Shown here piece by piece: positions 10,097 to 19,701 of a stretch of DNA of 64,000 nt. How positions within the stretch are numbered: the first letter of the stretch is position 1; each line of letters opens with the position of its first letter. This DNA comes from Hymenobacter nivis (GTDB lineage Bacteria > Bacteroidota > Bacteroidia > Cytophagales > Hymenobacteraceae): positions 186,001-250,000 of the forward strand of contig NZ_RCYZ01000001.1 of the NCBI RefSeq assembly GCF_006439025.1, read 5' to 3'. The translations under genes and the position numbers were made by a program. Under the pieces are notes generated by a model. The model made no database searches and was not told the origin of the DNA. It saw only the letters and a list, made by a program, of their open reading frames with translations.

Positions 10097-11701
10097 TCAC
10101 TTACCGCCTACCAGCGTGTCGATGATGTGGAAATAGTCGAAGTCGGCGTAGCCGCCGGTTTGCTTGGTGGCGTAGTTGAACAGCCCGAACCGGTAGCCCA
10201 TAAAGTGCGGCAGGGTGTAGGCCATTTTGAGGGGTTCGCCAATGCGTTTCCAGTACTTGCCGTCGAGGCTGTAGAAGAAGATGGCGCGGTCCTGGCGGTC
10301 CACAAAATCGCAGTCTATCTTGAAATAGACCGTGTTTTGCGCCAGCGGCAGGCGCGCCAGCTCCACGGGTTTCTCCGATTCGGCGCTTACCATCACGATG
10401 GACTTCTGGCCGTTCTGCTGCTGCACGCCTACCAGGCCGTAGCGCTTTTGCAGCAGGGCCAGGCCAGCAAAGTCGCCGTCTTTTAAATGCGCCACATCCA
10501 GCGACGTGCTGCCGGCGCTCACGGGGCCGATGGTGCGCTGCGTGAGCGTGTTGCGGGCCAGCAGGAAGGTGGTATCGAGGCGGCCGGTGCGCAGGCGCAG
10601 GTAGCCGGGGCGCTCCCGCACCGACCACAGGGCGTTGGCGGGATTGTGGTTCCACTGCCAGACCAGGGGCAGGGCGGGCTCGCCCTTGCGGCGGGTAAAT
10701 TCGTCGGAGGCCACGAGGCCCGGCAGCAGGCGCTGATTGGGGGGCAAGGCCAGGGTTTCGGGCACCTTGCCGGCCGGGTCGCCCAGCACGGGCCAGCCGT
10801 CGGCCCAAGTTACCGGCACGAGGTAGGGAATGCGGCCCACGGCCCCATTGTCGCGGAACAGGTAGGCGAACCACCGGCCATCGGGCGTATCGATGAGGCC
10901 GCCCTGCGCCACGCCTTTGTCTTGCAGCGCCAGGCGGCCCTCGTAGGGCCCCGTGAGCTTGTCGGCCCGGTGCACCACCACGGTGCGCATCCCATTTTTA
11001 GGCCACACAATGTTGAATAAGTAGTACTTACCCTTGATTTTGAACAGCTGCGAGCCCTCGGCTTGCAGGTTGATATCGGGGCCGGCGGGGGCGCTTGCGT
11101 TGTCGATGAGCACCTGCGGGGTGGTGCCCGGCTTCACGCCCGAGGCATCGGCGGTGAGCTCCACCAGTTGGATTTTGCCCGCGCCATACACCAGGTACAC
11201 GCGGCCATCGTCGTCGAAAAACAGCGAGTGGTCGTGGTAGCTGGGCCGGAACGACACCGATTTCCAGGGGCCCTTCTCGATGTTTTTGGTCGAGTAGATG
11301 TGGGTTTTGCCGGTGGTTTGGGCAAAGGTGCTCACGTAGTACGTGCCGTTGTGCAGGCGCAGGCTGCTGGCCCACGAGCCCCGGCCGTAGGTGCTTTTGC
11401 CATTGGTCAGCGTCATGGCGTCCACAGTAGCCAGGGTGTCGTAGGCGTAGCCCACCAGGTGCCAGTTCACCAGGTCCGTCGATTTCATGATGGGCACGCC
11501 GGGGCTCATGTGCATGGTGGTGCTGCTCATGTAGTAGGTCTTGCCCACCCGAATCATCGACATATCGGGCACGTCGGCGTAAATGAGCGGGTTGTGGGCC
11601 GTTTCCGGCACCTGCGCCTGCGCCGCCGGCCTTATCCCCCCCAGTAGCGCCAGCGCCAGTAGGGCCCCACGCATCCATCCAATTATTTGATTTAAAATCA
11701 T
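10097..11701 (-). CDS. GH43 xylosidase/arabinofuranosidase with C-terminal jelly-roll
   Basis: A 534-residue secreted enzyme (signal about 1-30, AAQAQ). The propeller starts NPLIYADVPDMSMIRVG, with the base Asp in the PDMS motif, which is characteristic of the large GH43 xylosidase/arabinofuranosidase group. Further candidates are the Asp in HDHSLFFDDDG and the acid Glu in LQAEGSQL. Residues from about 330 form the concanavalin-like beta-xylosidase C-terminal domain (VARLPLAQNTVYFKIDCDF, FFYSLDGKYWKRIG). It is likely periplasmic and acts on arabinoxylan oligosaccharides. The start is 11 bases downstream of the GH8 stop, so the two genes are almost certainly co-transcribed. Confidence 0.9.
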   Translation of the reverse strand: MILNQIIGWMRGALLALALLGGIRPAAQAQVPETAHNPLIYADVPDMSMIRVGKTYYMSSTTMHMSPGVPIMKSTDLVNWHLVGYAYDTLATVDAMTLTNGKSTYGRGSWASSLRLHNGTYYVSTFAQTTGKTHIYSTKNIEKGPWKSVSFRPSYHDHSLFFDDDGRVYLVYGAGKIQLVELTADASGVKPGTTPQVLIDNASAPAGPDINLQAEGSQLFKIKGKYYLFNIVWPKNGMRTVVVHRADKLTGPYEGRLALQDKGVAQGGLIDTPDGRWFAYLFRDNGAVGRIPYLVPVTWADGWPVLGDPAGKVPETLALPPNQRLLPGLVASDEFTRRKGEPALPLVWQWNHNPANALWSVRERPGYLRLRTGRLDTTFLLARNTLTQRTIGPVSAGSTSLDVAHLKDGDFAGLALLQKRYGLVGVQQQNGQKSIVMVSAESEKPVELARLPLAQNTVYFKIDCDFVDRQDRAIFFYSLDGKYWKRIGEPLKMAYTLPHFMGYRFGLFNYATKQTGGYADFDYFHIIDTLVGGK

Positions 11702-11712
11702 TCAGGTAAGTT

Positions 11713-13017
11713 TTAGTGAGCCGTGGGCTTGATGGCCTGGTAGCGTCCGCTCAGGTGCAGCAGGCTGAAGAGGTAGAGCATCCCGTCGTAGTAGGGGTCA
11801 AAATAGCCATCGGGATAAGGGGCCAGCTTGGCCTCCCAGAGGGCGCGCACAAAGTCGAGCTGGGGGTCCTGGCCCATGAGTGAGGCCGCCGCGCTGGTAG
11901 CGACCAGGCCCAGCGAGTGCCGCAGCTTCGTAACGTTGCCGGCGGGCAGGATGAAGCCGGGCCGCGTGCCATCCACGTTGAACTGGTCGTCGAAAGTAGC
12001 CAGCCCCTTGCCACGCAAAAAGCCCTGAAATCGCCGGGCGTACTGTTGCTGCCAGGCCCGGTCCTGGCCAAACCACACGTAGTCCATCGCAATATTCATG
12101 GGCACCCGCCACGAGTCGTAGCGGAAGGCCGGCGGGGCCCACTTGGTGGCGTGGGGCGCGCCGCTAAACTCGGTATAATCGTAGTTGAGGCCGGTGGGCG
12201 CGGCGCAGGCCCGGTGCAGAAACGCCCGCGCCGTGTCGGCGCAGGCCCGGTAAAACGGCGCGTGCCCGTCGTTGGCATACGCGGCCCACACTTCCAAAAA
12301 CGCGGGCAGGTGGTACGAGGGGTCGGTCCAGTTGTACATCTCCCCCACCGGCACGAAGGTTATCTGCTTGCGGCTGGTATTGAACAGGTTGCGCACGCCG
12401 CCGGTACCGTCCTTCTGCCACGAAGCATCCAGAATACGGCGGGCTTCGCGGTAGTAGTCGATGCCCGTGGCGTTGCCCCAGCGGTTGGCCGCAAACAGCA
12501 GGCTGGTCACGAAGTACAGCTCGCCATCGGAGGCGGGGCCCTCCGAATTGAGTTTCATTGTGGTGGTGCTGAAGCTCCAGGCGAAGTAGCCCGCCAGGGG
12601 CCCACTCTGGTGCTGCAAGTTCTTTTTCGACCAGCGCCAGAGGCGGTCAAAAACCTCTTTTTTATCGAGCTGCACGGCCACCATCATCCCGTAGGACAGC
12701 CCCTCGGTGCGGGCGTCGTGGTTTTTCAGGTCCGAAACGTAGGCCAGCGAGTCGCCCACTTCGAAGTACACCTTGTGGGGCCCCTCGAAGACGTCGTGGT
12801 AGGCCTGGGCCACTTTCTGGTCGATGGCGGCCTGGCTGTAGCCGGCTTCGCGCAGCAGGTTGGGATACTTACCGGTGTAGAACGCGCCTTGCCTCGCCGG
12901 CGGGGCGGCTTTGGCTGGGCGCTGGGCCACCGCGCGGCCGGCACCCAGGCAAGCCAGGCACAGCAGCAGCGAGGCGCGCCAGAGGCCGGAATTTCTGAAA
13001 GGCGAGGAATGAAACAT
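11713..13017 (-). CDS. GH8 xylanase, probably reducing-end exo-oligoxylanase
   Basis: A 434-residue secreted GH8 enzyme (signal about 1-32). The family pattern is clear: general acid Glu105 in ARTEGLSYGMM, and Asp164 in the ASDGELYFV motif that positions substrate. Later blocks MNIAMDYVWFGQD and the IKP end resemble xylose-releasing members rather than cellulases. GH8 proteins in xylan loci are either endoxylanases or reducing-end xylose-releasing exo-oligoxylanases (Rex); length and context favour the latter, but the Rex-specific loop was not checked. It is 27 bases after the GH67 stop and 11 bases before the next GH43 gene, forming a tight operon. Confidence 0.88.
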   Translation of the reverse strand: MFHSSPFRNSGLWRASLLLCLACLGAGRAVAQRPAKAAPPARQGAFYTGKYPNLLREAGYSQAAIDQKVAQAYHDVFEGPHKVYFEVGDSLAYVSDLKNHDARTEGLSYGMMVAVQLDKKEVFDRLWRWSKKNLQHQSGPLAGYFAWSFSTTTMKLNSEGPASDGELYFVTSLLFAANRWGNATGIDYYREARRILDASWQKDGTGGVRNLFNTSRKQITFVPVGEMYNWTDPSYHLPAFLEVWAAYANDGHAPFYRACADTARAFLHRACAAPTGLNYDYTEFSGAPHATKWAPPAFRYDSWRVPMNIAMDYVWFGQDRAWQQQYARRFQGFLRGKGLATFDDQFNVDGTRPGFILPAGNVTKLRHSLGLVATSAAASLMGQDPQLDFVRALWEAKLAPYPDGYFDPYYDGMLYLFSLLHLSGRYQAIKPTAH

Positions 13018-13044
13018 GGGAAGCGAAGGGGGCTGCGTGAGAGG

Positions 13045-15114
13045 CTACGGCTGGCCGGCTGGGCGCCGCAGGGGCGGCGCATCGTTGGCAATCACGCCCT
13101 CCAACGTGTGCATGGGCGGCTCAACCTCGGCCGGAATGGGCAAGTGGCTGAATTGCTGGAAGTAGAGCAGGCAGGCATCCTTCCAGAGCACGGCGTTGCC
13201 GCTCTGGGTGCGCAACTTGTTCTGCACCACCGCAAAGCGCTCGGCATCCACGTAGGGCCGGGCCGCGTCCCAGGTCTGCTGGAACTGCCGCACCTGGCGC
13301 ACGCCGTGGTCGTAGTGCAGGGCCAGCTCATCCCACAGCGTGCGGCCGCTTTTCATCTTGAAATCCCAGGGCAGGTGATGAAACCAGAGCAAGTACTCGT
13401 CGGGGCAGGTGGCGGGGTTGTTGAACTCGGCGGCCAGGGGCTCGTGGTACTGGCTCACGGCGTTGCTGCCGGCCGTGGTGCGGTCGAAGCCCACGCCGTT
13501 GGCGGCGGCCTGGTGGTAATAGGGCGGCGTCCAGTCGGCGCGCATGCCGGGGGGCCCCCACCAGGGGCCGGGGCCATAGTGCCCGTGGGTGGCCGACATG
13601 ATGTGGTGCAGGCCCAGGGGCATCGAGTAGTTCACGGCGGCCTCGCGGCTGGCCAGCAGCAGCTGCGTCATGGGGGCCAGGAAGTGGGCATCCCAGTCGG
13701 CGGCGGCCAGCTGGGCGGCGGTGCCGAAGGTCAGCTTCAGCCACTCGTCGGCAATCTGGCGGCTGTCGAGCTGGTTGTTCCAGGCCAGGCGGCCGAAGGC
13801 GTACCAGTTGGCCTGGGCAAAGTCGTGGCCGGTCCAGTTGGTGTCGAGGCCCACGTTGGACACGCCGGCCATGGCCGAGTGCTTCTGGGCGTACACGCTG
13901 CCGTCGGTGCAGCGGGCCACGGTGCTGCCAGGGCCGGCTTGGTGGGTGTCGCTGCGCAGGCACTCCTGCCACATGGGGGCCAGGAAAACCAGGTCGATGG
14001 CCTGGCCCAGGTACTCCTGGGTAATCTGAAACTCGGGCATCACGGCCGTCTTTTTCAGGGCCCCAAACAGGGGGCTGAACGGCTCGCGGGGCTGAAAGTC
14101 AATCGGCCCGTTTTTCACCTGAATGATGACGTTGTCGAGAAACTTACCGTCGAGGGGCACAAACTCGTTGTAGGCCTGCTTGGCGCGGTCCTTGTCGCTG
14201 GGGCTGTACACGAAGGCGCGCCACATCACCAGGCCGCCGTAGGGCCGCAGGGCGTCGGCCAGCAAGTTGGCCCCGTCGGCGTGGGTGCGGCCGTAGTCCT
14301 GGGGCCCCGGCTGGCCCTCGCTGCTGGCCTTCACCACAAAGCCCCCGAAGTCGGGGATCTGCTGGTACACCTCCTTCACCTTGGCATGCCACCACTTGAT
14401 AACGGCCGGGTCGAGGGGATCCGAGGTTTTGAGGCCGCCCAGCAGCGCCGGCGACGAAAACTTCACGGCCAGGTACACCCGCACGCCGTAGGGCCGTAGC
14501 GCGCCGGCAATGGCCTTGGTGCGGGCCAGGTAGGCGGCCGACAGCATCAGCGGCGAGGAATTGACGTTGTTGATGACGGCGCCGTTGAGGCCCACCGAAG
14601 CGTTGGCGCGGGCGTACTGCTGCCACAGCGCTCGGTCGTGGCCCGTCACCACAAACGAGCTATCCTTGCGCCAGAAGATGGACTGCCCGGCGTAGCCCCG
14701 CTCCACCGAGCCGTCGGGGTTGTCCCAGTGGTTGAGGAGGCGGTACTCGTAGGATGGGTTGGAAATTTCTTCGGCTACCGCCTGGCCAGTCTGCTGGCGC
14801 CGCAGCAGCCCAAACGCCCCGTACAGTAGGCCCCGCTCGGTATTGGCCTGCACACCCTGCGCATTCAGTCGAAACCCGTCATACTTGATGGCTTTATCCT
14901 TTGTGAGTTTCAGCGTCACGGTGGCCCCGGCGGTTCCCTGCCAGCCTTGCTGCAGCTCCTGCCTGGCCGTGGCGAGCAGGGCTGAGCTTTTGGCGGGGCC
15001 TACCACCTTAACGGGCACCGAGGCGTGCGGGCGCAACCAGAGCTGGTGGCCGTCCTCGGCGCGCAGCCCCGAAACGGTGCCCAATAAGCAAATACTAAAC
15101 AGGATTTTTTTCAT
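13045..15114 (-). CDS. GH67 alpha-glucuronidase (copy 1)
   Basis: A 689-residue enzyme. The ATG at 15114 is chosen because it opens the signal peptide MKKILFSICLLGTVSG; the frame extends 17 codons upstream. GH67 removes (4-O-methyl)glucuronic acid from the non-reducing end of xylo-oligosaccharides. The catalytic set is intact with family spacing: acid Glu266 (SSEGQPGP), Asp339 (KNGPIDFQ) and Glu367 (ITQEYLG). The long NWTGHDFAQANWYAFGRLAW block is also typical. The next gene downstream is GH8. A second intact GH67 lies at 57.8-59.9 kb, and a relic of a third, most similar to this copy, lies at 16.8 kb. The 15115-15347 gap upstream holds no recognisable gene. Confidence 0.95.
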   Translation of the reverse strand: MKKILFSICLLGTVSGLRAEDGHQLWLRPHASVPVKVVGPAKSSALLATARQELQQGWQGTAGATVTLKLTKDKAIKYDGFRLNAQGVQANTERGLLYGAFGLLRRQQTGQAVAEEISNPSYEYRLLNHWDNPDGSVERGYAGQSIFWRKDSSFVVTGHDRALWQQYARANASVGLNGAVINNVNSSPLMLSAAYLARTKAIAGALRPYGVRVYLAVKFSSPALLGGLKTSDPLDPAVIKWWHAKVKEVYQQIPDFGGFVVKASSEGQPGPQDYGRTHADGANLLADALRPYGGLVMWRAFVYSPSDKDRAKQAYNEFVPLDGKFLDNVIIQVKNGPIDFQPREPFSPLFGALKKTAVMPEFQITQEYLGQAIDLVFLAPMWQECLRSDTHQAGPGSTVARCTDGSVYAQKHSAMAGVSNVGLDTNWTGHDFAQANWYAFGRLAWNNQLDSRQIADEWLKLTFGTAAQLAAADWDAHFLAPMTQLLLASREAAVNYSMPLGLHHIMSATHGHYGPGPWWGPPGMRADWTPPYYHQAAANGVGFDRTTAGSNAVSQYHEPLAAEFNNPATCPDEYLLWFHHLPWDFKMKSGRTLWDELALHYDHGVRQVRQFQQTWDAARPYVDAERFAVVQNKLRTQSGNAVLWKDACLLYFQQFSHLPIPAEVEPPMHTLEGVIANDAPPLRRPAGQP

Positions 15115-15347
15115 AGGGTGGAATTGTATAGGCAAGTGTGTGTTGAGGCTAGCTAACAGGCTCAATACAAGCTATTTTTAGCTGATGCCTTGCTGGTAAA
15201 TTGGCTGACCTCGTGCTCCCCGCATGCTTGAAAACGACCTGCCCGTAACCAAAAAACGGCAGTAGTAAAAGCGCAAGGAGCAGCTAGGTGGTTGACAGCT
15301 TTTTGATGGATACCTGAAGTGTTCGCTGGCGGCCACCCCAGCCTTGG

Positions 15348-16661
15348 TTATTGATTAAACTGCCACCAGTCGAATCGGAGTTGGTTGTTAGCGGCTGCTT
15401 TAAAGACGAAGTACACGTCGTGGATGCCACTCTTCCGGCTGACTTTGCACGACTGCGCCACCCAGCTTGCCAGGTTACCGGTGTTCTTCACTTTTAAGGT
15501 TCCCAGCAAGGCACCTGCAGGGCTGTCCAAGTGTATTTCAATGGCTGAGCCGGCAGAAGTGCTGGCCACCGAAGCCACCAATTCCTTTGCGCCCTGTGCA
15601 AAATCAACGCCCTTGACTTTGATGTAATCGTCGCTGTCTATGCTCGTTACGTACATGCCATTGGGCCCTTTGCTGGTTTTTAGGCCCTGGCTCGCGGCAA
15701 TGGTTTCCGCCTCGATGCGCTGGTAGGGGTTCAAGGCCGCCACGCGCTTTACCCCCTCTTCCGACCAAAACGGCAGCTGCTGAATGGTGCCGTCGGGGTT
15801 GTACGTCAGCTTGGCCACGCACACGGAGCGCCGCTCGGTGTGCGTTGGCGACAGGGCCTTGGAAATGGCGTAGTTGAAGCCGAACAGGTAGGAGTTGCCC
15901 TTGTAGTCGATAATGCCCGGGTGGTTGCCGTTGGACTTAGGGCTGTGGTCCATGAGCGTGCCGGTGTAGTTCCAGGGGCCCGTGGGGCTGGTGCTCATGC
16001 TGTAGCCGATGCCCTCGGGGCAGCAGGTAGAGGCATAAGCCACGTAGTACTTGTCCTTGCGCTTGTAAAACCACGGGCCTTCCTGGTAATCAGCCGGCTT
16101 GGTAGGCGATTTGACAATGTCGCCCGAGTAGGAAATCATGTCTTCGTTCAGCTTAACGTAGTACAGGTTCGGATTGCCCCAGTACAGGTAGGCCTGGCCG
16201 TCGTCGTCGATGTAAACGGTCGGGTCAATGTCGTCCATACTATTCTTAATCAGTGGCTTGCCCAGCGGGTCGGTGAAGGGGCCGTAGGGGCTGTCCGACA
16301 CCAGCACGCCAATACCCTTGACGTGAATGGGGCAATACAAATAGAACTTGCCATTGCGGGCGATGCACTGCGGCGCCCACGCCCCGTTTTGCGGCGACCA
16401 GCTGAAGCTCTTGGTCGAGGCGACCGTGCCGCGGTCGGTCCAGTTCACCATGTCGGTGGAGGTGTAGAGCAGCCAGTTGTACATTTTGAACCCCTTGGCA
16501 TCGTCCTCGTCGTGGCTGGTATAGAGGAACACGGTGTCGCGGTACACCATCGGCGCCGGGTCGGCCGTGAATTTGGTTTGGATGATGGGGTTTTGGGCCT
16601 GGCCGACCAAGGCGGCTGAGACCAGGAAGGAGAGAAGTAAAAAACAGAAGGCTGGTTTCAT
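15348..16661 (-). CDS. GH43 (subfamily 1-like) xylosidase with CBM6
   Basis: A 437-residue secreted enzyme (signal 1-22). Catalytic residues are base Asp34 (FTADPAPMVYRD), Asp146 (DDIDPTVYIDDDG) and acid Glu194 (YQEGPWFYKR). The run TADPAPMVYRDTVFLYTSHDE matches the GH43 group that includes single-domain xylosidases and arabinofuranosidases of Bacteroidota. Residues about 310-437 form a CBM6-type module (QRIEAETIA, SDDYIKVKGVDF, AIEIHLDSPAG, RFDWWQFNQ). It is closely related to the next upstream GH43 (19.7 kb), which lacks the CBM. It is preceded by the GH67 relic, so its immediate upstream context is a decayed gene. Confidence 0.92.
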   Translation of the reverse strand: MKPAFCFLLLSFLVSAALVGQAQNPIIQTKFTADPAPMVYRDTVFLYTSHDEDDAKGFKMYNWLLYTSTDMVNWTDRGTVASTKSFSWSPQNGAWAPQCIARNGKFYLYCPIHVKGIGVLVSDSPYGPFTDPLGKPLIKNSMDDIDPTVYIDDDGQAYLYWGNPNLYYVKLNEDMISYSGDIVKSPTKPADYQEGPWFYKRKDKYYVAYASTCCPEGIGYSMSTSPTGPWNYTGTLMDHSPKSNGNHPGIIDYKGNSYLFGFNYAISKALSPTHTERRSVCVAKLTYNPDGTIQQLPFWSEEGVKRVAALNPYQRIEAETIAASQGLKTSKGPNGMYVTSIDSDDYIKVKGVDFAQGAKELVASVASTSAGSAIEIHLDSPAGALLGTLKVKNTGNLASWVAQSCKVSRKSGIHDVYFVFKAAANNQLRFDWWQFNQ

Positions 16662-16797
16662 ATTGTCCGATGTAGTAAAGGGGGCAGTTAAAGGCGTTTC
16701 TACTTTGTCTGTTGTTCTTGTTTGCTGGTCTAAGTTTCTTCGCTACACCGATTGCAAAGTGCTCGTCTACTGTTCGAAGACAGAAAAATCCACCCCC

Positions 16798-16924
16798 TTA
16801 CTGCACGCCCTGCGCGCTCAGCCGAAGCCCGTCGTAGCTGATGGCCTGGTGTTTTTTGAGTTGCAGCGTCACGGGGGCCCCGGTGGTGCCCCGCCAGCAA
16901 AAGGCTAAAAAGAAGTTTTTTCAT
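16798..16924 (-). pseudogene. Relic of a third GH67 alpha-glucuronidase
   Basis: Only 127 bases remain. The start codes for an intact signal-peptide beginning (MKKLLFSLLLAG). After about 11 codons a +1 frame change leads into WRGTTGAPVTLQLKK then HQAISYDGLRLSAQGVQ, ending in TAA at 16798-16800. This second part aligns with residues 58-89 of GH67 copy 1 (WQGTAGATVTLKLTKDKAIK, YDGFRLNAQGVQ). About 45 codons between signal peptide and fragment and everything after residue 89 are missing. A deletion therefore removed nearly all of the gene; no catalytic residue survives. It sits between GH31 and GH43 on the same strand. Confidence 0.85.
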
Positions 16925-16993
16925 GTTCCTGCTAGCTGTTGGTAGCTGACGCTGGCAGTAAGTGGCGTCCCCCGTATCGAAAATCACCGGGCG

Positions 16994-19624
16994 CTACTGC
17001 TTTATTGTCAACCGTTTGCCGGTGTAAACTACTTGCTTTTGGGGCATGCCAAACGCGGCACCCAGCCCGTTGGCCGCACTGGGCCACACGAGGTTGAACA
17101 CCCGCCGCGGGAGGGCCCCGGGGTAGGTACCCTGCGCGGGGCCGATGGTGAGGGTTTGGCGCTTTTCATCCCAGGCGAAGGGGATGGTGCGGTGCTCGCC
17201 CTGCTCGTAGCGGTAGCCGTCGCCGGCGTCTTCGTAGAGCGTGAAGTGGCCATCGGCCCCGGCGTAAACTCTGATTTCCAGCGTATCGGCGGTTTTTTGG
17301 CCGGTGTATTGGAGGCGCTTGCCCAGGGGCACGATGGCCCCGGCTCGCACGAAAACCGGGGTGGTGGCCGCGGGCGCAGGGGCCGCCACGGTTTGGCCGC
17401 CCGCGTAGCGCCGGCCCGTCCAGAAGCTGTACCACGGCCCGCCCTTCGGCAGGTACACCGGCCACTCGGTGCGGCCCGGCGCGGTGACGGGTGCCACCAA
17501 AAACGCGGGCCCAAACAGGTACTCGCCGGCCTGCCGCGCGGCGGCGGTATCGGTGCGGAAGTCCATCACCAAGGGCCGCATCAGCGTCGAGCCCTGGCTG
17601 TGCACCTGCCACGCCTCGGAGTAGAGGTAGGGCAGCAGGCGGTAGCGCACGTCGAGCAGCTGCCGGACGTTGGCCTCCACTACGGGGCCGTTTTTCCAGG
17701 GCTCGGTTTCGGTCTGGTAGCCGTGCACGCGGAAAATGGGCGTGAACGCGCCCCACTGGTACCAGCGCATCAGCAGCTCGTTGTACTGCGGGTCGGTGTA
17801 CTGGCTGGGGCCGGGCCGGAAAAACCCGCCGATGTCAGTCGTCCAGTAGGGCTGGCCGGTGATGGTGAAGTGCAGCCCGGCCGGCACCTGCCGCCGAAAC
17901 GAATCCCAGGTGCCGCCAATGTCGCCCGACCAGTTGATGGTGCCGTAGCGCTGCTGGCCCAAAAAGGCCGACCGCGTGAGGATGCACACCCGCTTATCGG
18001 CGGTGGTAGCGCGCTGGCCCTCGTATACGGCCTGGTTCACAAACAAGGGGTATGTGAGGCGGTAGAAGTCGCCCGGCCCAATCGCCAATTGCTTGCCGTG
18101 GAGGGCGTCGTTTTCGGGCTCGGTGGCGTCGAGCCACCACGAATCGACGCCGTAGCCAAACAGGTTTTTATTCATGGCCGCCCAGTGGGCCGTGCGGGCA
18201 GCAGGGATGGTGAGGTCGAGCCAGGGGCTATCCGGAATGTAGAAGTGGTTGGCCACGTGGCTTTTGCCGATGGCCGATTCCTTGTTCAGGTTTTCCCACA
18301 CCGATATATTGAAGCGGGCGTGCTGGGCGTGCAGGTTCTGCATGAGGGCGGCCGGGTCGGGGTAGTGGGTTTCGTCGAACTGCATCACGCCCCACCCGTA
18401 TTTGCCCCAATACTGCCAGTCCTGCACAATCACGTCCATCGGAATCTGGCGCTGCCGAAACTCGGCCACCGTGGCCTCCAGGTGGGCGCTGGAGGTGTAG
18501 CGCTCGCGGCACTGCCAGAAGCCGTAGGCCCACTGCGGCAGCATCGGCACTGCCCCCGACAGCTGCCGGTAGCTGCCAATAACGGCATCGGCCTGGGGCC
18601 CATAAAACACCACGTAGTCAAGCAACTGGGCGTTGGGCGAGCGGAAGGTGGTGCGGGCATCCACCCGCTTGTAGGTGAGGCGCGGCGTGTTGTTGGCCTT
18701 GCACACCACCCGCACCTTGTGGGGCCCCGCCGCCAGCGGCAGCTGGGCGCTGGCAGTGGGCGGCAGCCAAAAATTGCGGTGGTCGATGCACGCTACCCCG
18801 TCAATTTCCACGTAGTGCCGGTTGCCCATCGCGCCCAAATCGAGCAGCACGGAATAGGGCCCCGCGGCGGGCAGCGTAAACGTGCCGGTGTAGGTGGCTT
18901 GGTCTTGGGCTACCTTCTGGGTGCCGGTGGCGGTGGTGGCGTCCACGGCGGTGCCGGCCTGGGCGGCCTCGGCCTGCTTTTCGAGCGCAATGGGCGCGTC
19001 GGCGGGGTTGAAATCGGTGAGGCCGTACTGGTGCCAGAGCAGGCCGTAGCCCTTGCTGGAATAAATAAAGGGCAGGGCCGTTTGGGTGTTCACTTGCGTG
19101 AGCTGGCGCGTCACGCCCCGCAGGTTGAAATGCCCATCCTGGAATTGCCCCAGGCCCAGCATAACCTCGTCCGGCGCAGCCTCAAAGGCCTGCTCGGCCA
19201 CCACATTGGCCTGGCCCAGCACGGGTGGGGCCGCCCGCAGGCGGGGGGTAGGCGCTTCGCGCAAAAACGTGCGCCCGGCCGGGTCGAGGTAGCTCACGGT
19301 GCCGGTGGCTTTGTCGAGCCGGGCGCTCAGCTGCCGGGTCGTGAGCAGCAGCGCCGCCGCCGTTTCCGTCACCTTAAAAGCGGGTACCGGGGCCCCGGCC
19401 GTGAACACCAGCTCCGGCAGCTGCGGCAGGGGCCCCTTGGCAAATTGCAGCCGGATGGCATTATCGGCCACCGGCCGCAGCACCAGCTGGCCATCCGCCA
19501 GGGTAACCGTCACCCGGTCGGCCGTGCGGACGTAGCGCTGGAACTGCTGCCCCAGGGCCACTCCCGGCCAGCACAAGGCCAGAAGCAGATAGCGGCGGAA
19601 GAGGGCGGGGCGGGTAAAGGGCAT
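16994..19624 (-). CDS. GH31 alpha-xylosidase with PA14 insert
   Basis: An 876-residue secreted enzyme. The ATG at 19624 opens the signal peptide (MPFTRPALFRRYLLLALCW); an in-frame GTG at 19675 is less likely. The nucleophile Asp499 is in SWWLDATEPEND and the acid/base Asp568 is in WSGDIGGTWDSF. The DATEPE form is typical of alpha-xylosidases. A PA14-type domain spans about 215-330 (TYTGTFTLPAAGPYSVLLD, ... RLTYKRVDA), as in Bacteroidota xyloglucan alpha-xylosidases. The likely role is removal of alpha-linked xylose from side chains; alpha-glucosidase or alpha-galactosidase activity is less likely. The C-terminal beta-sandwich is complete, ending in KRLTIKQ. Confidence 0.92.
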   Translation of the reverse strand: MPFTRPALFRRYLLLALCWPGVALGQQFQRYVRTADRVTVTLADGQLVLRPVADNAIRLQFAKGPLPQLPELVFTAGAPVPAFKVTETAAALLLTTRQLSARLDKATGTVSYLDPAGRTFLREAPTPRLRAAPPVLGQANVVAEQAFEAAPDEVMLGLGQFQDGHFNLRGVTRQLTQVNTQTALPFIYSSKGYGLLWHQYGLTDFNPADAPIALEKQAEAAQAGTAVDATTATGTQKVAQDQATYTGTFTLPAAGPYSVLLDLGAMGNRHYVEIDGVACIDHRNFWLPPTASAQLPLAAGPHKVRVVCKANNTPRLTYKRVDARTTFRSPNAQLLDYVVFYGPQADAVIGSYRQLSGAVPMLPQWAYGFWQCRERYTSSAHLEATVAEFRQRQIPMDVIVQDWQYWGKYGWGVMQFDETHYPDPAALMQNLHAQHARFNISVWENLNKESAIGKSHVANHFYIPDSPWLDLTIPAARTAHWAAMNKNLFGYGVDSWWLDATEPENDALHGKQLAIGPGDFYRLTYPLFVNQAVYEGQRATTADKRVCILTRSAFLGQQRYGTINWSGDIGGTWDSFRRQVPAGLHFTITGQPYWTTDIGGFFRPGPSQYTDPQYNELLMRWYQWGAFTPIFRVHGYQTETEPWKNGPVVEANVRQLLDVRYRLLPYLYSEAWQVHSQGSTLMRPLVMDFRTDTAAARQAGEYLFGPAFLVAPVTAPGRTEWPVYLPKGGPWYSFWTGRRYAGGQTVAAPAPAATTPVFVRAGAIVPLGKRLQYTGQKTADTLEIRVYAGADGHFTLYEDAGDGYRYEQGEHRTIPFAWDEKRQTLTIGPAQGTYPGALPRRVFNLVWPSAANGLGAAFGMPQKQVVYTGKRLTIKQ

Positions 19625-19701
19625 GGTAGCTGGGTAAGTATTTAGAAATGAAGCGTATGAAATGGGGCTCGCCACCTGGGAATCTCACGAGGACAAAACC
19701 C

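Noticed and set aside
11917..14499. Plus-strand open frame of 860 codons across GH8 and GH67
   Set aside because: It is antisense to two genes with intact catalytic motifs; its translation is Gly/His/Arg/Val-rich low complexity typical of the complement of GC-rich coding sequence.
15115..15347. Intergenic stretch before GH67 copy 1
   Set aside because: No frame, RNA gene or convincing promoter or hairpin could be supported; recorded as unexplained spacer.
17033..19645. Plus-strand open frame of 870 codons opposite GH31
   Set aside because: Same antisense artefact; GH31 on the minus strand has both catalytic aspartates and a signal peptide.
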